DNA from: Macrocystis pyrifera | Lineage: Eukaryota > Sar > Phaeophyceae > Laminariales > Laminariaceae | Direction of reading: 5' to 3' | DNA: 64,000 nt | Assembly: GCA_031763025.1 (NCBI GenBank) | Contig: JASSKH010000020.1 | Span: 9,236,528-9,300,527, forward strand | Translations under genes and position numbers: made by a program | Shown: piece after piece, positions 1 to 9,200 of the stretch | Layout: each line of letters opens with the position of its first letter | Position numbering within the stretch: position 1 is the stretch's first letter | The notes under the pieces: generated by a model | Told to the model about the DNA's origin: nothing | The model's input: the letters and a program-made list of their open reading frames with translations, nothing else | The model's database searches: none

Positions 1-116
1 AGAGCGTATGGTGTCCACAACATGATGACGTCGATTCAAATTACCACATACATACAGAACATGACATACCTCGAATATCGTGGGATGAGTGCAAAATATC
101 CTCGAGATGGCTATCG

Positions 117-500
117 ATGGATAGCTTCTACAATCTATATGGCCGGCAATGGCCATCGATAGACATCTCGTACAATCTATTGTGGCCGGCAACGGCCATC
201 GATAGACATATCGCACAATCTATTGTGTCCCGCAATGGCCATCGATATACCTCTCGCACAATCTATTGTGGTCACCAATGGCTATCGATAGACATCTCGC
301 ACAATCTATCGTGGCCGGCAATGGCCATCGATCGACATCTTGCACATTCTATTGTGGCCTGCAGTGGCCATCGATGGACGAAGTTCACCATCTATTGTGT
401 TAGACAATGCCTATCGATCGACAATATCACCAGTCCATTGTCGCCGACAATACCTATCGATAGATACTTTCCACATTCTACTGTGGCAGATAATTAATGT
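117..500. repeat. 43-bp minisatellite, about 9 units
   Basis: A tandem array in which the block ACAATCTATTGTGGCCGGCA, followed by a copy of ATGGCCATCGATAGACATCT, recurs about every 43 bases (unit starts near 130, 172, 215, 258, 301, 344, 387, 429 and 472). Units diverge progressively towards the right end. The array happens to be open on the plus strand for 126 codons, but a 43-bp period is not a multiple of three, so the frame changes from unit to unit and the open frame is not evidence of a gene. The core ATCGAT is palindromic. Confidence 0.9.
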
Positions 501-642
501 ACACCGATAGATTTCCCTCCTCGTCTATTGTCGAAGCAGTAGACTATTGTTGTGTCCATTGTCCAGAGTGTGGTCGAGCACCCCCGAGGCCTAGGTACTA
601 CTGCTGCATGTAGGTACATCGTCAACAATATTGAAAAGGCTG

Positions 643-752
643 TTATTACGGGGGTCCATAGTTAATAGGACCTGTGGTATGCATAGAAAACTATATATTT
701 ACCTATTTTTACTAACAATATTTGGTCCTATTTACTATGGTCCTCCGTAATA
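643..752 (+). mobile_element. Family A TA-flanked MITE, copy 1
   Basis: Inverted-repeat element of about 105 bp. The left end is TA then TTACGGGGGTCCATAGTTAA, and the right end is the complement of the closely related GGGGGACCATAGTAAATAGG followed by TA. The interior reads CTATATATTTACC, then TTTTTACTAACAATATTTGG, which is called plus orientation in this annotation. No coding capacity. Known families with TA duplications and short TIRs are the Stowaway/Tc1-mariner type; assignment to that superfamily is inferred from the duplication only. Confidence 0.9.
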
Positions 753-759
753 ATACACT

Positions 760-960
760 AGCGGTCCCTCTCTAGTGCCGATATGCGCCAGCCGAAAATA
801 CAGGCGCTATAACTAGCGGCAATACTGTAAAGACCAATAAAGTAGCGGTTCCTCTATTATAGTGTCGGTGTAAGCCAGCGAACAATACCGGCACTATATT
901 AGTCGCCTCTACCCCGAGACTGGTTAATCCCACACCACTCTGAGCAAAAATGTAAAAACC
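760..960. other. GC-rich inverted motifs between family A copies
   Basis: The motif pair AGCGGTNCCTCT ... TAGTGCCG / GTGTCGGT appears twice (around 770-800 and 842-870), with ACCGGCACTGTAGAGGGACC as a further relative at 1187-1206. This looks like remnants of another short inverted-repeat element, but its ends could not be fixed. No gene was seen. Confidence 0.4.
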
Positions 961-1029
961 ATTGAAATTCTGAGACCGTTTTTATGTTTCAGGTCACAGA
1001 TTGATATGTACCAAGCGAATTCACACGCA

Positions 1030-1141
1030 CTATTACGGCGAGCCACAGTAAACAGGACCAAATATTGATAGTAAAAAACTGGTAAATACATAGGTTTTTG
1101 TGTGTACCGTAGGTCCTATTTACTTTGGTCTCCCGCAATAC
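1030..1141 (-). mobile_element. Family A MITE, copy 2
   Basis: TATTACGGCG at the left and CCCGCAATA at the right, both ending at TA. The interior is in the reverse orientation (ATAGGTTTTTGTGTGTACCG). Several TIR substitutions mark it as an older copy. Confidence 0.85.
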
Positions 1142-1760
1142 CTGTTTATTGTATACATACATAGCCGGCAACCGGCACGACGCAACCGGCACTGTAGAGG
1201 GACCCCTACTACTGTGCCGGTAATTAAGCTACAACTATATTGTTAAGGACTGCAGGTCCTTTTTGCCGATAAACCAGTCAATTTTTTTTTAGTAGTTCCC
1301 ACCAAACCGGGACGACAGCCCTCCTATGAAAAGGAGGGTTAATGAGTCCGGAAAATCAGAAATACTGCCTCATGAGGCAAAAGAAAGGCTATATTATTAG
1401 AGATGATACTTGTCAGTAGCCATCATAGTCGTTACTCGATAACACTTATTTTGTCCTCTGGTATACATTTACGCTTGTTTTTCGAGGTACAACAGACAGC
1501 TTTCCAGTCTGTGGGTTATAGTTTGATACAGCCGCCATACCCGATCAACAATGTTCGGCATGCCCTGTCGCAGCACACGTCTGATTCAAGGGAAATATTT
1601 GTTACAACTACGCCGGGCCCAAAGGATGATGTCCTACGTACTCATCTGAGTAGGTTTTACACCCGTCTGTCCACAAACATTTAGTGTATCGATCGTTTGT
1701 TCGGTAATATTTTACGTAAAATATAACTGAAGCAAGACGAGGTGGCATTAAAGTACTAAT
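1142..1760. other. No gene recognised
   Basis: Mixed-complexity DNA with a short palindrome-like stretch near 1187-1225 and a hairpin at 1316-1340 (CCCTCCTATGAAAAGGAGGG). A 93-codon open frame at 1403-1684 has no recognisable motif and is not called a gene. Confidence 0.4.
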
Positions 1761-1885
1761 TATCACGGGGGACATAATAGTAAATACCTGGTAGCACCTA
1801 CGGTATATACAGACAAAAAACCTTTAGACGATTTCCCTATTTTTACTCAAAATATTTGGTCCTATTTACGATGGTCTCCCGTGAC
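1761..1885 (+). mobile_element. Family A MITE, copy 3, with CCTGG inserted at a TA
   Basis: A degenerate copy with ends ATCACGGGGG and CTCCCGTGA. The left arm normally reads AGTAAATAGGACC. Here the TA of AAATA is followed by CCTGG and then a second TA, giving TACCTGGTA at 1785-1793. This is a clean 7-bp gain that duplicates a TA. Confidence 0.85.
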
Positions 1886-2185
1886 AGTAGGCACAGCTCC
1901 TTGGCCGAACAGGCCCGTCGTCAGTGGAAAATGATCGGGGTCACACGTGCGACCAACCCCTCGTACCACCCTGTACTGCTTGCTACGAGTCCCACAGCAA
2001 ATTTTCAAGAAATTTCTATCGAATAGACGGATGACCTTTTCGGCAAAATGAGACTCCCTGGAATCACCGAATACCTGGTAGTTGTTAGTTTTTGGGATTA
2101 TTTTTTTTTTCCGTGCCCGTGACTGAGCTCAGCTTTTCGCTTCGATTTGAAAGGACCCGAGGAGGAAACGCGGAAGCAAGTTCCA
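1886..2185. other. No gene; one TACCTGGTA motif
   Basis: Unique-looking DNA with TACCTGGTA at 2072-2080. Nothing else was recognised. Confidence 0.4.
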
Positions 2186-2252
2186 TTACCGGGTACCATA
2201 GTAAAATAAAATAGGACCAAATAGTGTTGGTAAAAATAGCGAAATACAAGGG
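2186..2252 (-). mobile_element. Family A MITE, left-end fragment
   Basis: ATTACCGGGTACCATAGTAA, then GGACCAAATAGTGTTGGTAA and AATAGCGAAATACA. The right half is missing, and a GC-rich stretch follows. Confidence 0.7.
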
Positions 2253-3159
2253 GGGCATTGCCGCGGCGGGCTGACGCCCGCGTGCGGCTCCGCGCATGCC
2301 CGCAATGGCTGATATGCAACTAGAGGCTGTTACTGCGACAGTACTGCCAAGGGGCGCAGTGGAAAAAACATCGTTCGTACAGCAGCAAGCAGCACTGCAA
2401 AGCACTACCTGGTACCTGGTACGTACGAGACGCTCGGCATTCGTATTGTAGACTGCGTATGCAGAGACTCAAAAAAAGGTAGTTGAGCAGCAGTCGATCG
2501 AGCTACAGTAGTCGACAGTGCGAAGCGCCGGCGATTTCGTTGGTGCAGCAAACGCAGCAGCAGCAAGCAGCATCGCGTCCTGGTACGTATCGTACAAAAA
2601 CTACGCTGGCACGAGACTTCCGCCGAGACGCCAAACTATTGTCAATTGCGAGACGATACTAGTACAGCTTCCGAAGCAGATGGATCCGTCTTTCAGCTTT
2701 TAGATGCAGAGACACATCACCGAGAGGAGTTGACTTGCATAATAATCATGTTCACCGGGGTCAACAGCGAAGAAATATAGCAGACATAACAGCACCACCA
2801 GCAGCACAACAGCACAGCAGCAACATATACCAAGCAGCAGCACCAGAACAGTAGCTTCACGTAGCAGCAGCCGCAGTAGCACATAATGCACGCTCGGCGC
2901 TGCCCCTGGCACAACAGTCGAGGAAGGGCATCCCGGTTGTGCACGAGGAGTTTAGGAATAATACTACATCTTAGGCCGACCTGCTTCGTGAGGCGGACTG
3001 CGTGAGCAGCAGCAGCATCAGCAACACAGTAGCTTCACGTAGCAGCAGCAGCAGTAGCACATCACGCGCGCCCGAGGCCGCTCTCGACACAGCACTCGAG
3101 GCAGGGGAGCACGGTGGGACACGACGATGGAAGGCAAAAGGGTGTCCCAGACGGAGTTC
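2253..3159. repeat. CAG/CTG-rich low-complexity region
   Basis: Imperfect AGC/GCA triplets occur at 2560-2580, 2780-2890 and 3005-3060. A dispersed segment CGCCCGAGGCC...GGCAGGGGAGCACGGTG at 3068-3115 recurs near 8390-8440 and, more diverged, at 2885-2935 and 10345-10440. Two overlapping TACCTGGTA motifs lie at 2406-2421. The short open frames are triplet-repeat translations. Confidence 0.6.
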
Positions 3160-3375
3160 CTTTATAGTGGATGAGTCCCGTTCCTACTAAAGTCAAGTTG
3201 CAGGTTCGAGTCTCATCGAGTGCGCGCGCGTACTCTTGAGGAGTTTTTCTTGCGTAAAAACTAGACGAACCGAAAGTGTGAAATCGTGAGTTAGCAAAAA
3301 TAAAATGAACAATCGACGAGCATCGGGAAAGCTGAACCCCCTGCGCTATAAAATGACGGCACTCACCGGGGGGCG
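3160..3375 (+). mobile_element. tRNA-derived SINE relic, truncated by the LINE end
   Basis: A B-box-like block (GGTTCGAGTCTCATCGAG, 3203-3220) is followed by the SINE body: TTCTTGCGTAAAAACTAGAC, then ATCGACGAGCATCGGGAAAG and CTGAACCCCCTGCGCTATAA. This matches the minus-strand SINEs at 41.2-41.5 kb and 58.2-58.5 kb. The A-box part is badly decayed. It ends at CACCGGGGGG, where the 3' end of the minus-strand LINE begins. Confidence 0.7.
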
Positions 3376-3391
3376 GGCGGAGGGGGCGTAC

Positions 3392-4204
3392 TCATTTGTT
3401 GCTTGCCTTAGTCATTTGACCATTGACCACGCATCCCTTTCGAGACGGAGCACCGTTCCTACTCCTAATAGAGACACCTCCATCAATTGGGCGCTCATTC
3501 CGTTGTTTCCATATATTACATAGAAACTTTTTGCTAATCTTATCCCCTTCTTGTTTGGCCTCCTGTGGCCACCATCTATCTCCTAGCATAGCGATCGTTT
3601 TCTCGCTGCTATTCATTGTATCAAACTCGTCTATTTCCCTCATCTCCTCTTCTAACACATCCCGTTCCTCCTTGTATATTTCACATTCTCCTACAATGTG
3701 AGTTCTACTCTCTATTGCTTTGCCTACGTCCTCCTCCTCCCGGTTACTGGTGTACCTCTTTCTTCTTTCTGGCAGGTCCAGGTCCCCTACACGAAAGCGC
3801 AGTTTCAGCGTTTTCGTGAAGTCCATTGGGCCATGCAAATACGTTTTCATTCCTATTCCTTCCCTCAATCCCCCGAATATCTCTGAGTGTTTTTCCGATT
3901 CCACCTTGTTTCTTAGCGCTAGCCTTTCCCTTCTTTCCATCCTTTCTTCTACTGCTGCCTTGTACCTCCCAAGCTTCCCGGCGGACATCATCTCTTGTCG
4001 GTTTCCCCCTATATCCTTCCATACGTTCTCAACTACGCCATCCCACCTTATTCCAGCTCGCCCTTTTCTTACTTTCTCCCATACAGCTCTATTAACTATG
4101 GCTGGCAACCTCTTTTTTGGCATGTTCCTTATTTTATATTGCCAGTTCAACTTTCTCATGTTCCTATTTGTCTTGAGTGGGCGCATTCCCAGCTCTGCTC
4201 TCAA
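3392..4204 (-). pseudogene. LINE C-terminal region
   Basis: A 270-codon frame following the RT after a frame change. Features are LRFRVGDLDLPERRKRY, then ESRTHIVGECEIYKEERDVL, where one Cys and one His lie in the arrangement seen in the C-terminal domains of APE-type LINEs. It ends GCVVNGQMTKASNK, stop. The same last 16 or so codons are repeated at 63.94 kb, which confirms the true 3' end of the ORF. Confidence 0.7.
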
Positions 4205-4225
4205 TACTGTATTACTAGTCGCACT

Positions 4226-5354
4226 TCAGCATCGTAGGATTTTTTTAGCTGCTGGTATTTGTACTGTTTCCAACTGTTTTACGAGTTTCGTGTTTCCTTC
4301 CCATACTTCTCCTGCATATTCTAGCTTTGGTACTATCAAATTCATCAAGATACATCTCTTAACCCTAGTGTCAAGGGGCGAGTATGTTAGGATCGCATCC
4401 ATCTTGCCTACTTGTGCCTTACCCTTTCCTATTACTTTTGCTATATGTGTATCCCAAGAGCAGTCCTTTGAGATCTCTACGCTAAGGTATGTATACTGGT
4501 CTACGACGGGCATTTCATCTTCTCCCCACTTCCAACTGAAATTTGCCGGGTTTACTTTATCTTCGTTACAAACAGCTACTGCGCAGTTCTTGACGTTCGC
4601 CGTCACCCTCCATTTCCTGGTGTATTCTAGCGCCTTCTCTGTTTGTTTCTGCAATCCTTCGGGATTTCCCGATATCCCCACGAAGTCATCCGCAAACATC
4701 AATCCCGACACCGTATCTTCCCCCACCGTGACCCTCTGCCTTGCTGCCTCGACTGCTACTATCAGGTCGTTAATATACATCTTGAAAAAGTTAGGTGACA
4801 ACGTATATCCCTGTGCAACTCCTTGTAAAATATCAACATACTTCGCTATTTCCCCGTCCAGCATCACAGCACTTCTCGCACATTCCATCATATTTTTCAT
4901 CATTCTCCACATATTTCTTCTGACTCCTATTTCCCACAGTTTTTTCCACAATCCATTTCTCCATACTGTGTCGTAGGCTTTCTGCACATCTAGAAAGAAA
5001 CAGTACGTTGTTAGTCCCGCGTCTTTCCTACCTTGAATAATCTTACCTAAGGTGTACACATGGTCTACGCAGATTTGGCCTAAACCCTGCTTGTCCTTCG
5101 CTTATTTTGTCTTCCTTCTCCATCATCGTTCCCATTCTATCGTTCAAAATCTTACAAAATGTTTTGCCTACTGTGCTTAGTAGCGTTATCCCTCTATAGT
5201 TCCCCGGGTCAGCCTTATCTCCTTTCTTGAATAAATTTACTACTACTCCTTCCCTCCACCACCTAGGTGCGTACTCGTTTTTCCATATCCAGTTGTACAA
5301 CATAACCATCATGGTAAGCATTTCTTCTGCCCCGTACTTCATAAATTCATTCAC
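4226..5354 (-). pseudogene. LINE reverse transcriptase
   Basis: The first frame (5043-5354) has FKKGDKADPGNYRGITLLST and ISEGQAGFRPN, typical RT0-RT2 motifs of non-LTR elements. A frame change near 5050 leads into 4226-5059, which carries FLDVQKAYDTVW (motif A Asp), GVAQGYTLSPNFFKMYINDL (motif B) and MFADDFVGIS (motif C, the catalytic Asp pair). The thumb follows to about 4226. All catalytic Asp residues survive, so the frameshift rather than point loss inactivates it. It would copy LINE RNA at the nicked target. Confidence 0.9.
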
Positions 5355-5828
5355 TATTTGGTCTGCCCCTGCCGCTTTTCATTTTGTTTAGCTTAGCCAC
5401 ACACTTCTTGACTTCTTCCTTTGTGAACTCTCTCTGTAACCCTCTCAAACCACTGTCTCCCCTTTCTGATGTATCTACGTTCGCCTCTGCCCACGCGTTG
5501 ATTTCTTTATCGAATTCTGCGTCGAACGTTTCGTTGGCTGTGGATGTTCCTAGCTTTCGGCAATGCTCTACTACTGTAGGTCTTCCCTTTTTCCCTTCGA
5601 ACTACTAACCATTTCACCGTTTTGCGCTCTTAGAGTAGCTATTCCCGTGTCTGCCTCTCCTGCTTGTTTGCCAAGTATCCCTTTTATCCCTACCCACATC
5701 TGCTTCATCCCGCCCTCAAAGTCTTCATTCGTTTTATTTACTACGTCTTTCCATATCCCTTTCTTCTTCTCTACCATCTCTTTTACTTTCTTTTTAGCTA
5801 TAGCATATTCCTCCCACCCTGTCTAAGT

Positions 5829-6488
5829 TTAACTCGACGTATGCCTTGCGTGTGCCTTTCTCCTTGCTCTTATAGCCTCTTTCACTTCTTCATGCCGCCA
5901 TTTTACTGCTCTGTTGCATACTATCGACTTCTCCCCTATTACTTTACTTGCTGTGGTCTTGACCAACTGCTCCCATCCTTCTATTATCCTAGCTCCTGCA
6001 TCATCCCTCTCTATATCGTTCCTTGTTGTACCTATTCTTTCCAACAGCTCGGAAAATTTCTCTGCATTTTTGGCCGTCTCTTCTCGGAACTCTTCCCGTT
6101 TCTCTTTCACTTCTAGTTTATCTATTTTCCATCTATACAATTTCCTACCTCTTCTATGTTTGATAACTCTCGTCAGTTGGCTGTCTGTCCATATTAGACA
6201 GCGATCCGTAGTTCCTATTTCCGCTGCGCATACATGTAGTTCCGTTTCCCTACCACCTCCATTTTCTACTACTATAACGTCAAGGATAGAGCTTTCTCCC
6301 TTTTGTATGCACTGTCTGGTCCATTCCAGTTCTGCCTTTTTTACTCTGTCGTTCAACGTTTTCATCTCGTTGTGCTTGAGTAGCCCGAACATCTCTTCCC
6401 CATTAATATTCTTAGTTACTTCCCCATATTGTCCAATGTTCTCATTGAGTTTGCTTGCCTTCCCAATTATTGAGTTGAAATCTGCCAC
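5829..6488 (-). pseudogene. LINE endonuclease C-terminal part and linker
   Basis: A 219-codon frame. It begins ADFNSIIG, matching the GDFN motif of APE-type endonucleases with Gly replaced. About 90 residues on, GTTDRCLIWTD sits where the family has S-D-H, with His replaced by Arg. Together with the frameshifts, the loss of this catalytic His says the copy is dead. The rest is a Lys/Glu-rich helical linker (KLEVKEKREEFREE...) towards the reverse transcriptase. A short frame at 5571-5777 continues the linker. Confidence 0.75.
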
Positions 6489-6489
6489 T

Positions 6490-7106
6490 CTAGTACTACT
6501 TCTACTTGCCTCTTATACTTCTGTACATCTGCTGCTATTTCTCCGAACTTCCTCTGCATAGCTTGTATCGTATTCGTCGACTCTGGGGGCATATATATGT
6601 TTCCTAAGAATTAATATTTCGCTCCTTGCTCCCCTGGTATTTTAATCCATATGCTTTCGTCGAATTTAGTGTCTTTGATCACCTCTATTATGTCACACAG
6701 GTATTCTTTGACTAGGAGCCCCACACCCCCCGCCCACCTATTCTTGCTATTCTGTTCCTTCCTCTTTTTCCTTATCCATGCATATTCTCCAACTTTGCAT
6801 CCTATATCCCCTCCTTCTTTCTCCCACGACTCTTGAATTCCCACTGTCTAGGTCGCGCTTACTTACTTGTTCGTCGATTTCGATTCTTTTGCGCTCTTCC
6901 GTGGTGAAGCCACATACGTTCCATGGTCCTATTCTCAGCCTCCTTTTCGTTTCATTATCCGCTCTAGTCTTACTTACCTGTTCTTTCTCCGTTGTCACCA
7001 CGAGTATTTCTGTTATCTCTTCTTTGAGCATTATTTCCGTTTCCGTTCCTGTTCTTGTCTGCTTGTTCTGCGCCCCTATGTTTCTCCCCCATTCCCTTTG
7101 AGCCAC
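6490..7106 (-). pseudogene. LINE endonuclease, N-terminal part (frameshifted)
   Basis: LRIGPWNVCGF at about 6930 matches the 'xxxNVxG' entry motif of the exonuclease-endonuclease-phosphatase (APE-like) fold, and IQESWEKEGGD after a frame change near 6840 matches the 'QE' metal-ligand motif. These two halves lie in different frames (6747-7106 and 6611-6844). Further homology continues to about 6490, where a third frame takes over. The domain would nick target DNA to prime reverse transcription, but this copy cannot be translated intact. Confidence 0.75.
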
Positions 7107-7188
7107 TTGCGGTTTCCTGCCTCCCCCTACCTTCGTTCACCCTAGGACTACGTCTTAGTTTCGTTATTCCATTAGCTATACATACTCT

Positions 7189-7494
7189 TCATCCTAGTCT
7201 TTCAATCCATGCCGACACTTTTTCTGTCTCTATCCTCTGCCATCCCATGCTCGCTTTCGGCTCCAGAGTGACTCGAAAGTGTTCTGCCTCTCGTTCTACG
7301 TTTCCTATTGCAAAGCAGTACAGTCCTACGTCGTCGCACTTCCTCTTGAACTCAATCCTTGTCATCTCGCTAGGGACTCCAAATACAAGCACTACTAGTA
7401 CTTTTCCCCGCCAATCCTTCTTTCTCCACCCACCCTTCCTCACCGTCTTGCTCCTAACCTCTTCCGAGAATATCTCCAGCTTACTTGTGTTCAT
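7189..7494 (-). pseudogene. LINE N-terminal segment (ORF1-like or pre-endonuclease)
   Basis: A 101-codon frame at the 5' side of the LINE relic, beginning MNTSKLEIFSEEV. It is rich in Lys, Arg and Glu and contains VLVVLVFGVPSEMTRIEFKR, which has the alternating hydrophobic look of an RNA-binding fold; no domain can be assigned with confidence. It lies immediately upstream of the endonuclease frame on the same strand and reads towards it, so it is most simply part of the same element. Confidence 0.55.
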
Positions 7495-7500
7495 AGTGGT

Positions 7501-8000
7501 AGTGAGAAATGTTCAAGTTACTGGGACTTCCCAATCCTATTACTCGTTGAGGGTCTGATGTCTTTCAGTTCTTTTGCCGGCGCACCACACTAAATAGTGT
7601 CTCCAACACGGGCTCGTATCCTGGAGCCAAGTTCAACACCCTGAACACAAGCACCCACGTTTGTGTCAGGCGATCTGCATGGTAACCATCCTGGCGTTCC
7701 ACGCTTGTATCTTCTATCTTCTTGCCCCGTTGCTGTACTGGTGACTTTCCTCCAGGGAGGTCATTTTGACCGTGCACGGTTCAAGGACGACTTGCACAAC
7801 ACAAAGTCTTACTCACACATCGGGAGGTCCCGTACGTTGCTTTCTCCGTCATATGTACGTTTCACCACGGGTAACTACCCCACTAATGCTCCCGAGTAGA
7901 CCTTCACTGCCGAAAGCTTGGCCAACAATCCCCCCACACTTTGTACCGGCTTCTATCCTTCAAGATATCAAGATATCTACGTACCGCTTGGTTCTTACCG
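7501..8000. other. No gene recognised
   Basis: Moderate-complexity DNA between the LINE 5' side and a SINE relic. Short open frames (70-101 codons) carry no recognisable motif. Confidence 0.4.
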
Positions 8001-8218
8001 GGGGGGCTTTTTCTAGCGTAAAACCTAGACGAGCCGATAGCCCGAGAGCGTGGGTTGGCCAAATTCGATGAGTAACCCATGAGCGTGAGGAAGACTGAAC
8101 CCTCTGCGCGATAAAAATGAAGGTGGTAACCGGGGGGGCAAAAGGGACGTCATTCCTTGCCCAGAAGCTGGAAAGTAAAAGTTAGACTAAAAAAATAAAA
8201 AGTAAAAATAAAGAACTA
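8001..8218 (+). mobile_element. SINE relic, 5'-truncated, with A-rich tail
   Basis: The body matches the other SINE copies: AGCGTAAAACCTAGACGAGC, CTGAACCCTCTGCGCGATAA, AACCGGGGGGGCAAAAGGGA and CCAGAAGCTGGAAAGTAAAA, followed by an A-rich tail to 8218. The tRNA-like head is missing. Confidence 0.8.
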
Positions 8219-8560
8219 CGACTTCGAGCCTCAGCAACGAAACATATCGCATGCTGACCTATTCCACGAGGGGAGCTGCGTGAGGAGCAACAGCAGCAGA
8301 ACAGCGCAGCAGCAGTGGTACATTGCAGTAGCAGCAGAAGCAAAAACAGCGGCAGTGGCAACAGCAGCAGCAGCAAGCAGTACACCACGCACGCCCGAGG
8401 CCACCCCACGGCACATCAGTTGGGGCAGGGAAGCACGGTGATCGAGGGGGGAACTATTATCGTAGGTTCTGGACACTGTTCTAGGGTGGGCGTGGGGGGA
8501 AACTCGCCCTGTGGTCGTAAATCATCACTTTTTTTACTTTTCTTACACACGGAAGCGGGA
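8219..8560. repeat. CAG-rich region and dispersed repeat
   Basis: AGC/GCA triplets (8285-8380) are followed by the CGCCCGAGGCC...GGCAGGGAAGCACGGTG segment that also occurs near 3.07 kb. Confidence 0.55.
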
Positions 8561-8570
8561 GAAAACCCTT

Positions 8571-9062
8571 CTATTTTACTCCATTCAACTCTACTCGGAC
8601 TGAAGATGGGGATGGGGGAAGGTTATCCATATCTACTCCATTCAACTCTACTCGTACAAAAGACGGGGAGGAGGGGAGAAAGTCACCGGCATCCACTCCA
8701 TTCGGCTCTACTCGTACTGCAGGCGGGGGCCAGAGGAAATCGTCAACATGCACTCCATTCATCTCCGCAGGCGTAGACGGAGGTGGAAGGAGATCGTCAA
8801 CATGAACTCCATTCATCTCTGCAGGCGTAGACGGAGGTGGAAGGAGATCGTCAACATGAACTCCATTCATCTCTGCAGGCGTACGAGTAGGCGGAGGCGA
8901 GAGGAAATCATCAACATGCACTCCATTCGTCTCTACGGCAGGTGGCGGAGACGGGAGGAAATCATCAGCATGCACTCCATTCGTTCTTACAGCAGTAGGC
9001 GGAGGCGAGAGGAAATCATCAACATGAACTCCATCCGTCTCTACAGCATTGTTGCAGTAGAC
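8571..9062 (-). CDS. Tandem-repeat ORF, NGVHVDDFLPPP repeats (possible coding repeat)
   Basis: On the minus strand the repeat encodes units starting NGVHVDDFLxPPP, with spacers such as STPAEM, AVRVEP and AVET, of 18, 18, 19, 20, 19 and 20 residues. Unit lengths differ at the DNA level (54, 57 and 60 bp) but all are multiples of three, and the acidic DD and Pro-rich parts persist through many synonymous and conservative changes. That pattern suggests translation. The frame is open upstream of the first available Met to about 9060, where a 2-bp gain shifts frame into a further unit (9100-9170). No signal peptide or known domain was seen. It may instead be a non-coding minisatellite, or an exon of a larger gene. 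Confidence 0.35.
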   Translation of the reverse strand, partial: VYCNNAVETDGVHVDDFLSPPPTAVRTNGVHADDFLPSPPPAVETNGVHVDDFLSPPPTRTPAEMNGVHVDDLLPPPSTPAEMNGVHVDDLLPPPSTPAEMNGVHVDDFLWPPPAVRVEPNGVDAGDFLPSSPSFVRVELNGVDMDNLPPSPSSVRVELNGVK

Positions 9063-9200
9063 TGAGGCGAGAGGAAATCGTCCACATGGACTCCCCGCTC
9101 GTCTCTACAGAAGAAGGAGATGGAGGCGGTAGGAAAACTTCAACATGCACTCCATTCGTCTCTACTGCAGCAGGCACGACGAGGAAAGGCATTAAAATTC
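8571..9200. repeat. 54-60-bp minisatellite
   Basis: About eleven imperfect units centred on TCAACATGAACTCCATTCAT, followed by TCTGCAGGCGTAGACGGAGG or variants. The two most recent units (8760-8870) are nearly identical, and divergence grows outwards on both sides. Confidence 0.9.

Larger units (their letters stand above)
3376..7500 (-). mobile_element. LINE (non-LTR retrotransposon) relic, EN-RT type
   Basis: A minus-strand element read from about 7500 down to 3376. In order it encodes an N-terminal segment, an apurinic-type endonuclease, a reverse transcriptase with catalytic FADD, and a C-terminal Arg/Glu-rich region ending in a stop at about 3392. The order matches EN-RT LINEs (APE clades). 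The frame changes near 6.84-6.75, 6.6-6.5, 5.83-5.36, 5.05 and 4.2 kb, so it is inactive. Its 3' end (CAACAAATGAGTACGCC plus a C-rich tail) is also found at 63.92-63.99 kb and, reversed, at 48.64-48.66 kb, so the family has moved within this genome. No target-site duplication could be identified. Confidence 0.9.

Noticed and set aside
117-497. 126-codon plus-strand frame
   Set aside because: It lies in a 43-bp minisatellite; the period is not a multiple of three.
643-752. Family A unit as a transcription terminator or riboswitch-like hairpin
   Set aside because: Nested insertions, TA duplications and ~40 dispersed copies in both orientations fit a transposable element better.
3720-4976. 418-codon plus-strand frame
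   Set aside because: It is the antisense shadow of the LINE RT and C-terminal region, whose conserved motifs are on the minus strand.
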